A DNA stretch of 14,937 nucleotides from NCBI GenBank assembly GCA_002887195.1, contig PJAB01001375.1, forward strand, positions 1-14,937, in the 5' to 3' direction. The stretch's first letter is position 1, and each line of letters begins with the position of its first letter. Shown here in pieces: positions 1 to 8,500 of the stretch. A program made the translations under genes and the position numbers. The notes below the pieces were generated by a model. It saw nothing but the letters and a program-made list of their open reading frames with translations. It was not told the origin of the DNA and searched no databases. The DNA is from Chrysochromulina parva (lineage: Eukaryota; Haptophyta; Prymnesiales; Chrysochromulinaceae).

Positions 1-22
1 GGAGGCGGCGGCGGCGGGGAGG

Positions 23-1966
23 ATGCTGCCCAGCCTGGCCCGACTGCGTTGGGAGGGCTTCGAGGTGAGTGTGGCCGCGGTCCGCGAGGTGGATCTGGAC
101 GAGAGGGATGAGGACGAGGAGGAGGACGAGGACGAGATGCCGTTCCTTGGAGGCCCTGCCAAAACCGCTCTCCTCAGCTGCATCGAAGGAGAGGGCGAGC
201 CGCCGCTCGAGCTACTGCTTGCAGCTGTCGCCTGCGCTGGCTCTGGCGAGATTCGCGGCATACCGGTGCAGATGATGCGCGACGACTCCGTCTCTGAGCT
301 AGACCTGCTAGAGAGAAATATCGGCGTCGAGGGGGGCATGCTTCTTGCGTACCTCATGCCTGTCATGGGCGGGCTGACAAGAATCGACCTCTCCGGAAAC
401 CAGCTGTGTGGCATCTGGACTGACGGCCATGGCAACCAACAAGGCGCCTACACCGCCGAGGGCATCACTGCAATCGCCGACGCCCTGCGTGTTAATAGCG
501 CGCTGACGAGCCTGGACCTCTCCAACAACGCACTCTGCGGAGTGGTCCAAACCTTCAGCAGAGTCTTCAGCAGTGGTCCAGACGGCGTCAGCGGCACCTA
601 TACTGCAGAGGGCATCACAGCGATTGCCGACGCTCTGCGCGTCAATGGCGGGCTGACGGCCGTGGATTTGTCCAACAACTACCTCAAGGATGAGGGCGTA
701 AGTGCAGTCTGCAAGGCCATCCAGAGCAACAAGGAGACCAAGCTCGCATCGCTCAACATGGGCCGTAACGGCATCGGTCCAGTGGGAGTAAAGTCTGTGG
801 CCGCCATTGTGGCCGTCACAGGCGCGCTGACGGCCCTGAATTTGTCCTCTAACCTCCTCAAGGATGAGGGCGTAAGCGCAGTCTGCAAGGCCATCCAGAG
901 TAACAAGGAGACCAAGCTCACGTCGCTCAACTTCGAGGACAACGGCATCGGGCCAGTTGGAGCAAACACTGTGGCGGCTATGGTGGCCGTCACAGGCGCC
1001 TTGACACAGGTGCTCCCTTTCTGACCCCCCAGAGGTGCCTTTTCTGTGACTAACCCTTGCCTTTGCTTTGAATGGTATCGCAGCTGGACCTCTCAAACAA
1101 CCAGCTGTGCAGCCTTGATTATGCCGGGTTGGGAACATACACTGCAGAGGGTATCACTGCGATCGCCAACGCCATGCGTGTCAATGGCGCCTTGAGACAG
1201 GTGCTCGCTTTAAGACCCCCAGAGTGCCTTTCCTGTTACTCTAACCCTTGCCTTGTTTTGAATGTATCGCAGCTGGACCTCTCAAGCAACGAGCTGTGCG
1301 GGCTCGATCGTCGTGGGCGCGGAACTTACACTGCAGAGGGGATCACAGCGATTGCCGACGCTCTGCGCGTCAATGGCGGGCTGATCAAAGTATCACTCGC
1401 GAAAAACCAGTTGGGGGAGGAGGGCACCAAGGCCATCTGCGAGGCTCTAGAAAAGAACAAGACGCTCAATGAGCTTGACATCAGCGGCGAAATGTTTGGA
1501 AAGAGCAACATCGGTGGGGCAGCAGGAGTCAAGCATGTGGCCAAGATGCTTGGTGTCAACGGCGCCCTGACGAAAATCGAGTAAGTTTGACGCCCCAAAC
1601 CCGACAAACTTGATTCGTAACCGCCACTTGCTTTGCTAATGGCCAGTTGCATGCTCTCGTTTGTTGCGCAGTCTCAGCCGCAACCGTCTTGGTGCAGAGG
1701 GGGCAGCAGCTCTAGCTCCAGCACTCGCTGCGAATGGCGCGCTGACGAAAATCAAGTAAGTTTGTCGCCCAATTCCCAAACTTTGATTTGTAAGCACCAC
1801 GTACTTAGCTGATGGCCACGGAAGGATACCTCCTATGTGAACAACCTTCCTGTCTGCATCCCTATACAGGCTGTCGATCAACTTCATTGGCGAGGAAGGG
1901 GAGGCCTCCAAGGCCTTGATCCGTGAGGCACTGCAAGGAAAGGCTGGATTTGAGCTGCTTTTCTGA
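23..1966 (+). CDS. Leucine-rich-repeat (RNI-like) protein, five exons, possibly 5'-partial
   Basis: Exons I infer: 23-1009, 1084-1200, 1273-1580, 1672-1755 and 1870-1966 (TGA at 1964). Spliced, they give 530 residues in one frame. The N-terminus is acidic (an Asp/Glu run near residues 26-39). The rest is ribonuclease-inhibitor-type repeats of the form LxxLDLSxNxL..., alternating with helices such as YTAEGITAIADALRVNG. RNI-type repeats form curved scaffolds for protein binding; no catalytic, nucleotide-binding, signal or membrane segment is visible, so the partner and location are unknown. All introns are GT-AG and join within the repeat consensus (for example LTQ|LDLSNN and a split Asp codon in KI-D-LS), which supports the model. 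The reading frame is open upstream of the ATG at 23 to the window edge, so the true start may lie outside. A GTGAGT near 66 could be a donor, but the frame reads through it. Confidence 0.8.
653..1000 (+). repeat. 174-nt tandem duplication inside LRR exon 1
   Basis: Two adjacent units, 653-826 and 827-1000, are closely similar at DNA level. Each encodes 58 residues, that is two LRRs, with the shared core KDEGVSAVCKAIQSNKETKL. The few differences include synonymous ones (GTAAGT against GTAAGC), which suggests recent duplication. Confidence 0.85.
1010..1272 (+). repeat. Duplicated intron-exon unit in the LRR gene (introns 1 and 2)
   Basis: Intron 1 (1010-1083, 74 nt) and intron 2 (1201-1272, 72 nt) are near copies. 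Both begin GTGCTC, carry ACCCCCAGAG and CTAACCCTTGCCTT, and end TATCGCAG before CTGGACCTCTCAA. The exons that follow are also similar. So an LRR-coding unit was duplicated together with its intron. Intron 2 is a multiple of three and free of stops, so retaining it would add 24 residues without breaking the frame. Confidence 0.85.
1581..1869 (+). repeat. Second related intron pair in the LRR gene (introns 3 and 4)
   Basis: Intron 3 (1581-1671) and intron 4 (1756-1869) both begin GTAAGTTTG followed by CGCCC, share AAACTTGAT/AAACTTTGAT, and have GCTAATGGCCA or GCTGATGGCCA further on. They flank the 84-nt exon 4. They are unlike introns 1 and 2 and sit 5 nt further into the repeat consensus (inside the Asp codon of LDLS), so this is a separate intron lineage that was also copied along with its exon. 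Confidence 0.75.
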
Positions 1967-2207
1967 GGAACAACTGTGTGCGCATGGACAATGACGATCT
2001 GAATGCGCTCACGCCCATTGGCTCGAGTGTGTGCAGAAATGTTGGAGCGTGAAAGAGCAACGAGCATGGGATTGAGGGCGGCCGGGCCATCAGGGTCTGT
2101 GGCAGGAGGCATTCGACATTGCGATTGGGGTCTCAGACCCCATTGGTGGAGATTTGGCGCATGGGTAGTCGGCCTCTTACCCAACGTCTTAGTAGGCATG
2201 GAATGTT

Positions 2208-2237
2208 TCTTCCTTCCTTCCTTCCTTCCTTCCTTCC
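2208..2237. repeat. TTCC tetranucleotide microsatellite
   Basis: About seven uninterrupted TTCC units lie on the + strand. They are non-coding and likely length-polymorphic. Confidence 0.9.
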
Positions 2238-2496
2238 GTTCGGGCATGCGCGGCGCGTCTTGCATAAACACCACGCAACCATGCTTCATGCTTCATGCAA
2301 CATGGCGAGAAGACGATTTTATCATCGGATCCATCATGACACGACATCACATGAGGCCATGAACAGGGGTAAAGCTCAGCCTGTTCCCTACCTTAAAAAT
2401 TTAACAGACTCACTACAGTACTGTAGCGCTGTGACTACTAACTTACTAAGAAGTAGATAATTTACCTCTCCTTCCATTTAATCGAGGGTCGGGGGT

Positions 2497-2544
2497 ACAC
2501 ACGCGTGTGTGAATGTGAATGTGTGTCTCGTAACACACGTGTGT
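2497..2544. promoter_or_regulatory. Two GT/AC palindromes upstream of the WDR33-like gene
   Basis: ACACACGCGTGTGT (2497-2510) and ACACACGTGTGT (2533-2544) are perfect palindromes of 14 and 12 bp with centres about 35 nt apart. They lie 100-150 nt upstream of the ATG at 2647. The second contains CACGTG, the core bound by bHLH/bZIP-type factors in other eukaryotes. A regulatory role is inferred from position and symmetry only. Confidence 0.3.
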
Positions 2545-2557
2545 GTATTCTGAGCGG

Positions 2558-2627
2558 GCAGTTACAGTGCCGTACCGGTAGCACCGGTTGTCGCGTCTGT
2601 CGTGTACCTCGTGTTAACGTTCACGCG
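2558..2627 (+). repeat. Left arm of inverted repeat flanking the WDR33-like gene
   Basis: This 70-nt arm is the reverse complement of 3988-4042 apart from two short insertions (CCGGTA at 2575-2580 and TACCTCGTG at 2605-2613). By eye about 52 of 55 aligned positions match. The innermost 19 nt, TCGTGTTAACGTTCACGCG (2609-2627), match perfectly. The arm ends 20 nt before the ATG at 2647, so it probably also includes core promoter or 5'UTR. Confidence 0.85.
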
Positions 2628-2646
2628 TCGAGCGCGGTCTACAACA

Positions 2647-3930
2647 ATGACGACCGCGCAACCGAGACCTCCGGGCGGTGCTCAGGGCTTCGGGGGCGCC
2701 GGCCGGCCCGTGCATAAGACAATTGACCCGTCGGGCTCGACCGTGCGCTTCCTCAAAGCCCGCATCTTCCAGCCGGAGACGCTCGCTTCCGCCGCACCGG
2801 TGCTGTGTGGTGCGGGCGCGAGCAGCCTGGACATGCTTCCGCCGGCGGCGATCCTGGGCAATGCGAGCTCCAGCATCTGCACGCGGTTCGTGCACGCTTC
2901 ATTCTGCAAGGAGCGCTGCTCCGTGAACGCCGCCGTGTGGACGCCCGAGGGGCGACGGCTGCTCGCGGGCACCAACAACGGCATGTTCACGCTGTGGTCG
3001 GGCGTGAACTTCGCCTTCGAGACGACGCAGCAGGCGCACGAGTCGGCCATCCGCTCGATGGAGTGGTCGCACTCGGGCGAGTGGATGGTCTCGTGCGATC
3101 ACGATGGGTGCATCAAATACTGGGCACCGACGCTGAACAACGTCAAGGAGATCGCGGACGCCCACCCGGGCTACCCGGCGCGTGAGGTGTCGTTCAGCCC
3201 GACGGACGCCAAGTTCGTATCGTGCAGCGACGACGCGACCGTCAAGGTGTGGGACTTTGAGCGTGGCGCACTCGACCAGGTGCTCGCAGGCGCGAACACG
3301 GAGGGCGGCAAGTCACACGGCTGGGACGTCAAGACTGTACAGTGGCATCCGGACAAGGCGTTGATCGCATCGGGCTCGAAGGACAATGTGATCAAGCTGT
3401 GGGACCCACGCGCCGCGCGCGAGATCTGCTTGCTCCATCTGCACAAGAACACGGTCACCACCCTGCGTTGGCATCCCAACGGACTGTGCTTTGCCTCCGG
3501 CTCCCGCGACCAGTTGGTGAAGCTCTTCGACCTGCGAACGATGCGCGAGGCGGCCGTGTTCAAGGGGCACAAGCGCGAGGTGAGCTCGCTCGCGTGGCAC
3601 CCGCAGCACGCCGAGCTCTTCGCGACGGGGGCTCAGGACGGCGCGCTCCTCTATTGGTCGACGTTGCACCCGAGCGCTCCGCTCGGGCAGTCCGTTGGCG
3701 CGCGTGGCTCGACGGCGCACGAGGGGACGATTTGGACGATGGCGTGGCACCCGCTCGGCCACCTGCTCTGCTCGGGCGCCAATGACAACCTCGTCAAGTT
3801 TTGGTGCCGCAACCGGCCCGGCGACGGACGCAAGCGCGAGCGTGAGGAGGGTGACGAGGCTTTCGACGACGAGATCGAGATGCGCATGCTCTCGCTCGCC
3901 GCGTTGGCGCAGCAGCAGCAGCAGCGTTGA
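2647..3930 (+). CDS. WDR33/FY/Pfs2-type WD40 protein (mRNA 3'-end processing)
   Basis: Intronless, 427 residues from the ATG at 2647 (A at -3). The frame is open further upstream, but only GTG precedes this ATG. The family is the WD40 subunit of the cleavage and polyadenylation specificity factor, which helps recognise the poly(A) signal in the nucleus. Family marks visible: N-terminal KTIDPSGSTVRFLKARIFQ, then LDMLPP, FVHASFCKERCSVNAAVWTP, and about seven WD repeats ending in blades such as GCIKYWAP, ATVKVWDF, NVIKLWDP, QLVKLFDL and NLVKFWCRNRPGD. HGWDVKTVQWHP is also typical. The protein stops soon after the RPGD motif, with an Arg/Glu-rich stretch and a Gln5 run encoded by CAG repeats. It therefore resembles short fungal Pfs2 rather than animal WDR33 with its collagen-like tail. 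The CDS is bracketed by inverted repeats. Confidence 0.92.
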   Translation: MTTAQPRPPGGAQGFGGAGRPVHKTIDPSGSTVRFLKARIFQPETLASAAPVLCGAGASSLDMLPPAAILGNASSSICTRFVHASFCKERCSVNAAVWTPEGRRLLAGTNNGMFTLWSGVNFAFETTQQAHESAIRSMEWSHSGEWMVSCDHDGCIKYWAPTLNNVKEIADAHPGYPAREVSFSPTDAKFVSCSDDATVKVWDFERGALDQVLAGANTEGGKSHGWDVKTVQWHPDKALIASGSKDNVIKLWDPRAAREICLLHLHKNTVTTLRWHPNGLCFASGSRDQLVKLFDLRTMREAAVFKGHKREVSSLAWHPQHAELFATGAQDGALLYWSTLHPSAPLGQSVGARGSTAHEGTIWTMAWHPLGHLLCSGANDNLVKFWCRNRPGDGRKREREEGDEAFDDEIEMRMLSLAALAQQQQQR

Positions 3931-3987
3931 GCTTGGCCCGGCTGCGTGTGTAGCTTAACGTACATGTAAGCCACTCCAAAACGCTAG

Positions 3988-4042
3988 CGCGTGAACGTTA
4001 ACACGACAGACGCGACAGCCGGTGCTACGGCACTGTTACCGC
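3988..4042 (-). repeat. Right arm of inverted repeat flanking the WDR33-like gene
   Basis: This 55-nt arm lies 57 nt after the WD40 stop and 70 nt before the NBP35 ATG at 4113. It is the near-exact reverse complement of 2558-2627 without that arm's 6-nt and 9-nt insertions, which look like small local duplications. I saw no clear target-site duplication outside the arms. Confidence 0.85.
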
Positions 4043-4112
4043 GTGAAGGGGACTCGACACACGACCTGTGAACGGTCTCGCGCCCGTCTGTGCTCGGTCG
4101 ACGACGACGGCC

Positions 4113-5342
4113 ATGTCCGATGTGGTCGACACCGCGAAGGCCAACGACGGGTGCGTGGGCCCCTCTTCGGAGCAGGCTGGCAAGGCCTCGGCGTGCGAGG
4201 GCTGCCCAAATCAGAAGGCGTGCGCCGATGGCAAGGGCCGAGAGGAGGACCCGGATCTGGGCTTGATCCGGTCGCGCCTCGCGAACGTGAAGCGCAAGGT
4301 GCTCGTGCTCTCAGGCAAGGGCGGCGTTGGCAAAAGCACGATGTCGACGCAGCTCGCCTTTGCCCTCGCCGCCGATGGCCTGCGGGTGGGCCTTCTCGAC
4401 GTCGATATCTGCGGCCCGAGTCTGCCGCAGATGCTTGGGCTGCGCGGCCAAACGGTGCACCAGAGCGCGTCGGGCTGGTCGCCCGTGTACGTGACGGAAG
4501 CGGCGCTCGAACGCGCCGGCCGTCGCAGCAAGTTCGGTGCCGCCGACGGCGCCGCGGATGCCGACGACGCGATGGAGGACGACGCGGATGCCGATGAGGA
4601 CGTGGGCGACATCGAGCTGGGCGTCATGTCGATCGGCTTCATGCTGCCGACCGAAGACGACGCGATCATCTGGCGCGGCCCGCGCAAGAATGGGCTCATC
4701 AAGCAGTTCCTCACCGACGTGGACTGGGGGGCGCTCGACTACCTCCTGATCGATACGCCTCCCGGCACCTCGGACGAGCACATCTCTCTGGTGCAGTACC
4801 TTGCCAAGTCCCTGGGGCCCGACGACGGCGCGATCGTGGTGACGACGCCACAGGAGGTCTCGCTCATGGACGTGCGCAAGGAGCTCTCCTTTTGCGCCAA
4901 GACGAAGCTGCGCGTGCTCGGCGTCGTGGAGAACATGGCTGAATACCAGACCTCTTTGGGTGACCTTCGCTTCCGCGACGTCTCTGGCGCAGATGTGTCG
5001 GAGGCAGCGCTCGCAGCGCTGCGCGCGCACTGCCCCGAGCTGCTCGAGCTGCGGGTGGTCGCCGATGTCTTCCCGCGGGGCGCCAAGGGCGGCGCCGAGG
5101 GCATGGCCGCTCAATTCGGCGTTCCCTTTTTAGGAAAGGTGCCACTCGACCCTCGAATCACGCGTGCATGCGAGGCGGGACGGCACGGCGGGCGCTCCGT
5201 GCTGCAGCACATCGTCGAGCGCCTGCGCGCCAGCGAGCCCGCCTCCGTCACCGAGGAGCAGGCCAGGGGGCCCATGGCCGTCGCAGCGCCCGCCGCTCTA
5301 CAGCCAGGGACCGCCCTCGGATCGGGATTCTCGTTGGGTTGA
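4113..5342 (+). CDS. NBP35: NBP35/NUBP1-type cytosolic Fe-S cluster scaffold ATPase
   Basis: Intronless, 409 residues from the ATG at 4113 (G at -3); earlier in-frame starts are only GTG. Mrp/NBP35 P-loop NTPases build [4Fe-4S] clusters for cytosolic and nuclear proteins. Visible: the N-terminal ferredoxin-like motif C14-x13-C28-x2-C31-x5-C37 ([16 protein letters not shown]), the deviant Walker A GKGGVGKS (68-75), [12 protein letters not shown] (94-105), [13 protein letters not shown] (201-213) and VVENM (261-265). The C-terminal CxxC that bridges a shared cluster in yeast and animal NBP35 is absent. In its place is a stretch at about 266-312 with APELL-like [15 protein letters not shown], as I recall for plant NBP35. 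An Ala/Asp-rich insert at about 125-155 is extra. The tail after 370 is Ala-rich with no recognised domain. The N-terminal cysteines argue for NBP35 rather than CFD1 or plastid/mitochondrial HCF101/IND1. Confidence 0.92.
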   Translation: MSDVVDTAKANDGCVGPSSEQAGKASACEGCPNQKACADGKGREEDPDLGLIRSRLANVKRKVLVLSGKGGVGKSTMSTQLAFALAADGLRVGLLDVDICGPSLPQMLGLRGQTVHQSASGWSPVYVTEAALERAGRRSKFGAADGAADADDAMEDDADADEDVGDIELGVMSIGFMLPTEDDAIIWRGPRKNGLIKQFLTDVDWGALDYLLIDTPPGTSDEHISLVQYLAKSLGPDDGAIVVTTPQEVSLMDVRKELSFCAKTKLRVLGVVENMAEYQTSLGDLRFRDVSGADVSEAALAALRAHCPELLELRVVADVFPRGAKGGAEGMAAQFGVPFLGKVPLDPRITRACEAGRHGGRSVLQHIVERLRASEPASVTEEQARGPMAVAAPAALQPGTALGSGFSLG

Positions 5343-5568
5343 GATGATGATGAACACGTCAGCGGCTGACGAGTCGTGCTCGGCCATCCGTCGTGGCATG
5401 AATTGCTGCAGTGATCAGTTGTGCGTGTTTTCACAGATTCTTGACGAAACTTCGCATTAACAAGCGAGCGCCGACAGCCAGAGTCACATCTCCGATTCTT
5501 CCTGCTTCGGCTGCAAATGGACGAAAGCATTTCATCTCCGTCAGCGCGACGCACTTGATTCCAACGCA

Positions 5569-8500
5569 ATGCGTTCGGCGATACGTCGGAGCTTCACCGT
5601 CGGATCCTCACGAATCGTGGGGTCACCGCGCGGCCTCAAATCGATACCCTATGGCGAGCTCTCCATTGGAGTGCCAAAGGAGACGGCGCATCTCGAGAGA
5701 CGTGTCTCCCAGACGCCCGAATCGGTTGCGAAGCTGATCAAGGAGGGCTTTGGCAGCGTGCTCGTCGAGTCTGGAGCGGGTTCGGGCGCGAGCTTCAGTG
5801 ATGCGGCATACGTAGCCGTCGGCGCCAAGATCGTCGACCGCAAGACGGCGTTCGGTGCGTCGCTGGTCACCAAGGTGGTGGCACCGACACCGGAGGAGGC
5901 CTCACTGGTGGGGGACCGCATGCTGCTCTCGTTCATCTACCCGGCGCAGAATCCGGAGCTGCTTGAGCAGCTCATGAAGCAGAAGGCGACCGTCTTCGCG
6001 ATGGATTGTATCCCACGCACCCTCTCTCGAGGGCAGGCGTTCGACGCGCTCTCGTCGCAGGCCAACATCGCGGGCTACCGCGCGGTCATCGAGGCAGCGG
6101 GCGAGTTCGGGCGCTTCTTCGCCGGTCAGATGACCGCCGCGGGCAAGGTGCCGCCGGCCAAGGTCCTCGTCCTCGGCGGCGGTGTCGCGGGCCTCGCAGC
6201 AGTCCAGACCGCAAAGAACATGGGAGCGGTGGTTCGCCTATTCGACGTGCGCGCGGCGGTTAAGGAGCAGGCGCAGGTGCGTGCTGGGCGCTGTGATGGA
6301 CGCTGCTGAGTGGTCCTCTGAGTGCCTCCGACCATGCTTCGAGTGCCTCTGGCCACTGCGCTGACCTCTGATGACCTCTGATGACTTAAGGTTGCCTCGG
6401 ATGGCCGCTGAGGACCTCTCTGACCTCTGATGACCTCTGATGACCTCTGATGACTTCTGATTGCCTCGGATGGCCGCTGAGGACCTCGCTGACCTCTGAC
6501 CTCTCTCTACTGACCTCTCCTCTGACCTCTCTCCTATGACCTCTGACCGCTCTCCTATGACCTCTCGATGGCAGTCGATGGGCGCCGAGTTCCTGGAGGT
6601 GGACTTCAAGGAGAGTGGCGAAGGCGCGGGAGGATACGCCAAGGAGATGTCGGCTGAGTGGCACGCGGCGGCCAATCGCATGCTCTCGAAGCAATGCGAG
6701 GAGGTCGACATCGTGATTACCACAGCGCTCATCCCGGGCAAGAAGGCACCGACCCTCATCACGGCCGACATGGTGTCCAAGCTCAAGCCCGGATCGGTGT
6801 GCGTCGACCTCGCTGCCTCCGCCGGTGGGAACATCGTGGGCACTGTGAAGGACGAAAGATTCGTCACTCCGAGCGGCGTGACCATGCTGGGGTATACGGA
6901 CCTCAACTCGCGGCTTGCCTCGACCTCGTCCTCGCTGTACGCGAGTCACCTGACCAAACATGGGCACTGCCTGCATGCGAGTGCATGCACATGCTCACGA
7001 CGGCGCCTCCTCTTCCGCGCAGGTATGCGAATAACCAGACCAAGTGGATCCTGTCTGCAGGGCCCACGACGACCAAGACGAAGGGCAAGCTGTGCCTGGA
7101 CCACGAGGACATCGCCGTGCGAGGCATGATGGTCATAGAGAACGGTGCGTGAGAGCCAAGTGCCTTCAAGTGCCATCCGAGTGCCTCTGACGATTGCCTC
7201 CGTCATCAGGTACGATGACATGGCCGTGGACACCACCCGCGCCGCCGCCGCCGCCGCCCAAGCCCACCGCCAAGGTGGCCCCCGTGATGACGGAGGATGA
7301 TTACAAGGCGCTATACGTCGCTTCGGCCAAGCGAGGCACATATGCGGCCGTTGGGGTCCTCGGGCTGGGGCTGCTGGCGCCCAACGCGGCGTTCACGGGC
7401 ATGCTGTCCACGTTCGCGCTCTCGGGCGTCATCGGCTACCAGTTGGTCTGGGGCGTGGCGCACTCTCTCCACTCGCCCCTGATGGCAGTCACGAACGCCG
7501 TTTCGGGTATGACCGCTGTGGGAGGCATGTACGTGATGGGGGGCGGCCTGCTGCCCTCGACGACCGCCCAGGGCCTCGCCGCCCTCGCTACCGGTATTTC
7601 GGCCGTCAACATCACCGGCGGCTTCCTGGTCACCAAGAAGATGCTCGACATGTTCAAGCGGCCAGACGACCCTCCCGAGTTCTACGAGTACTACGGAGTG
7701 CCCGCCGCAGCGCTCCTCGCGGGGTACACGGCCACGTCACTGATGGGCTATGAGCTCATGTCGCCCACCGTGGCCACATGCGCCGCCCTCGGCTGCATCG
7801 GCGGCATCGCGGGCCTCGCGTCACAGAAGACCGCCCGCCTCGGCCTCGTCTCTGGTCAGTGTGGTGTCCTCTTTGGCCTCGCCGCAACCATAGGCTCACT
7901 CGACTGGCCGATGACGAACTACATCCAGCTCGCTGGCGTGCTCGGCGGCGGCGGCGGCCTCGGCTATTTGATCGCACAGCGCGTGAGCCCCACATCGCTT
8001 CCACAGACGGTCGCCGCATTTCACAGCCTCGTTGGTCTCGCTGCGGTCTTCACAGGCGTCGGTGCGTTTCTGAGCCATGCGCCGAACCATTCTGACGGCC
8101 CTCGGATTGCCTCGGATTGCCTCGGATTGTCTCGGATGATCGCCTTTTGTCGCCTCTGATCGCCTCTGATCGCCTCTGATCGCCTCTGACTGCGTTGCAC
8201 GTGATGCTATCCACAGGTGACTTTCTCGAGCACGCGACCAACCAGCCTGAGGCACTCGATGGGCTACGATGCTCGGCCATCGCCCTCGCCACTGTCATCG
8301 GCGGCGTCACGGCCACCGGCTCGTTTGTCGCCTTCGGCAAGCTCAACGGCAACATGTCCTCAGCGGCCCTCGCCCTCGCACAGCGCGATCAGATCAACAT
8401 CGGCATGGGTATCGGGACCCTAGGCTGCATGGCTCTCTTCGTGGCCAAGCCGACGCTAGCGACGGGCACACTGTGCATGCCTCTGATTGGCTCTGATTGG

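Larger units (their letters stand above)
1967..2557. other. Intergenic region, LRR gene to WDR33-like gene
   Basis: I see no convincing gene here. It holds a perfect hairpin GGGGTCT-C-AGACCCC (2127-2141), a TTCC microsatellite, the 14-bp palindrome CTACAGTACTGTAG (2413-2426) and a TACTAAC motif near 2436. The sequence is AT-richer at about 2390-2480 than in the flanking genes. It should contain the LRR 3' end and the promoter of the WD40 gene. Confidence 0.5.

Noticed and set aside
308..1138. 276-codon minus-strand ORF opposite the LRR gene
   Set aside because: It is a shadow of the repeated GC-rich coding sequence; the plus strand encodes clear LRRs and consistent splice sites.
1636..2289. 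217-codon minus-strand ORF over the LRR 3' exons and intergenic region
   Set aside because: It includes translated microsatellite (RKEGRKEGRK) and antisense LRR exons, with no family resemblance.
2401..2480. TACTAAC motif suggesting a 5'UTR intron of the WDR33-like gene
   Set aside because: I could not pair it with a convincing donor and acceptor; left as a motif only.
4311..5114. 267-codon minus-strand ORF opposite NBP35
   Set aside because: Antisense shadow of a strongly conserved gene; its His/Arg-rich composition is typical of reverse-strand reading of GC-rich codons.
6238..6906. Minus-strand ORFs with repeats like [20 protein letters not shown] across NNT introns (also near 7896-8355 and 8389-9164)
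   Set aside because: They are translations of the intronic decamer repeats on the opposite strand and run into NNT exons. The repetitive peptide comes from the DNA repeat, not selection for protein.
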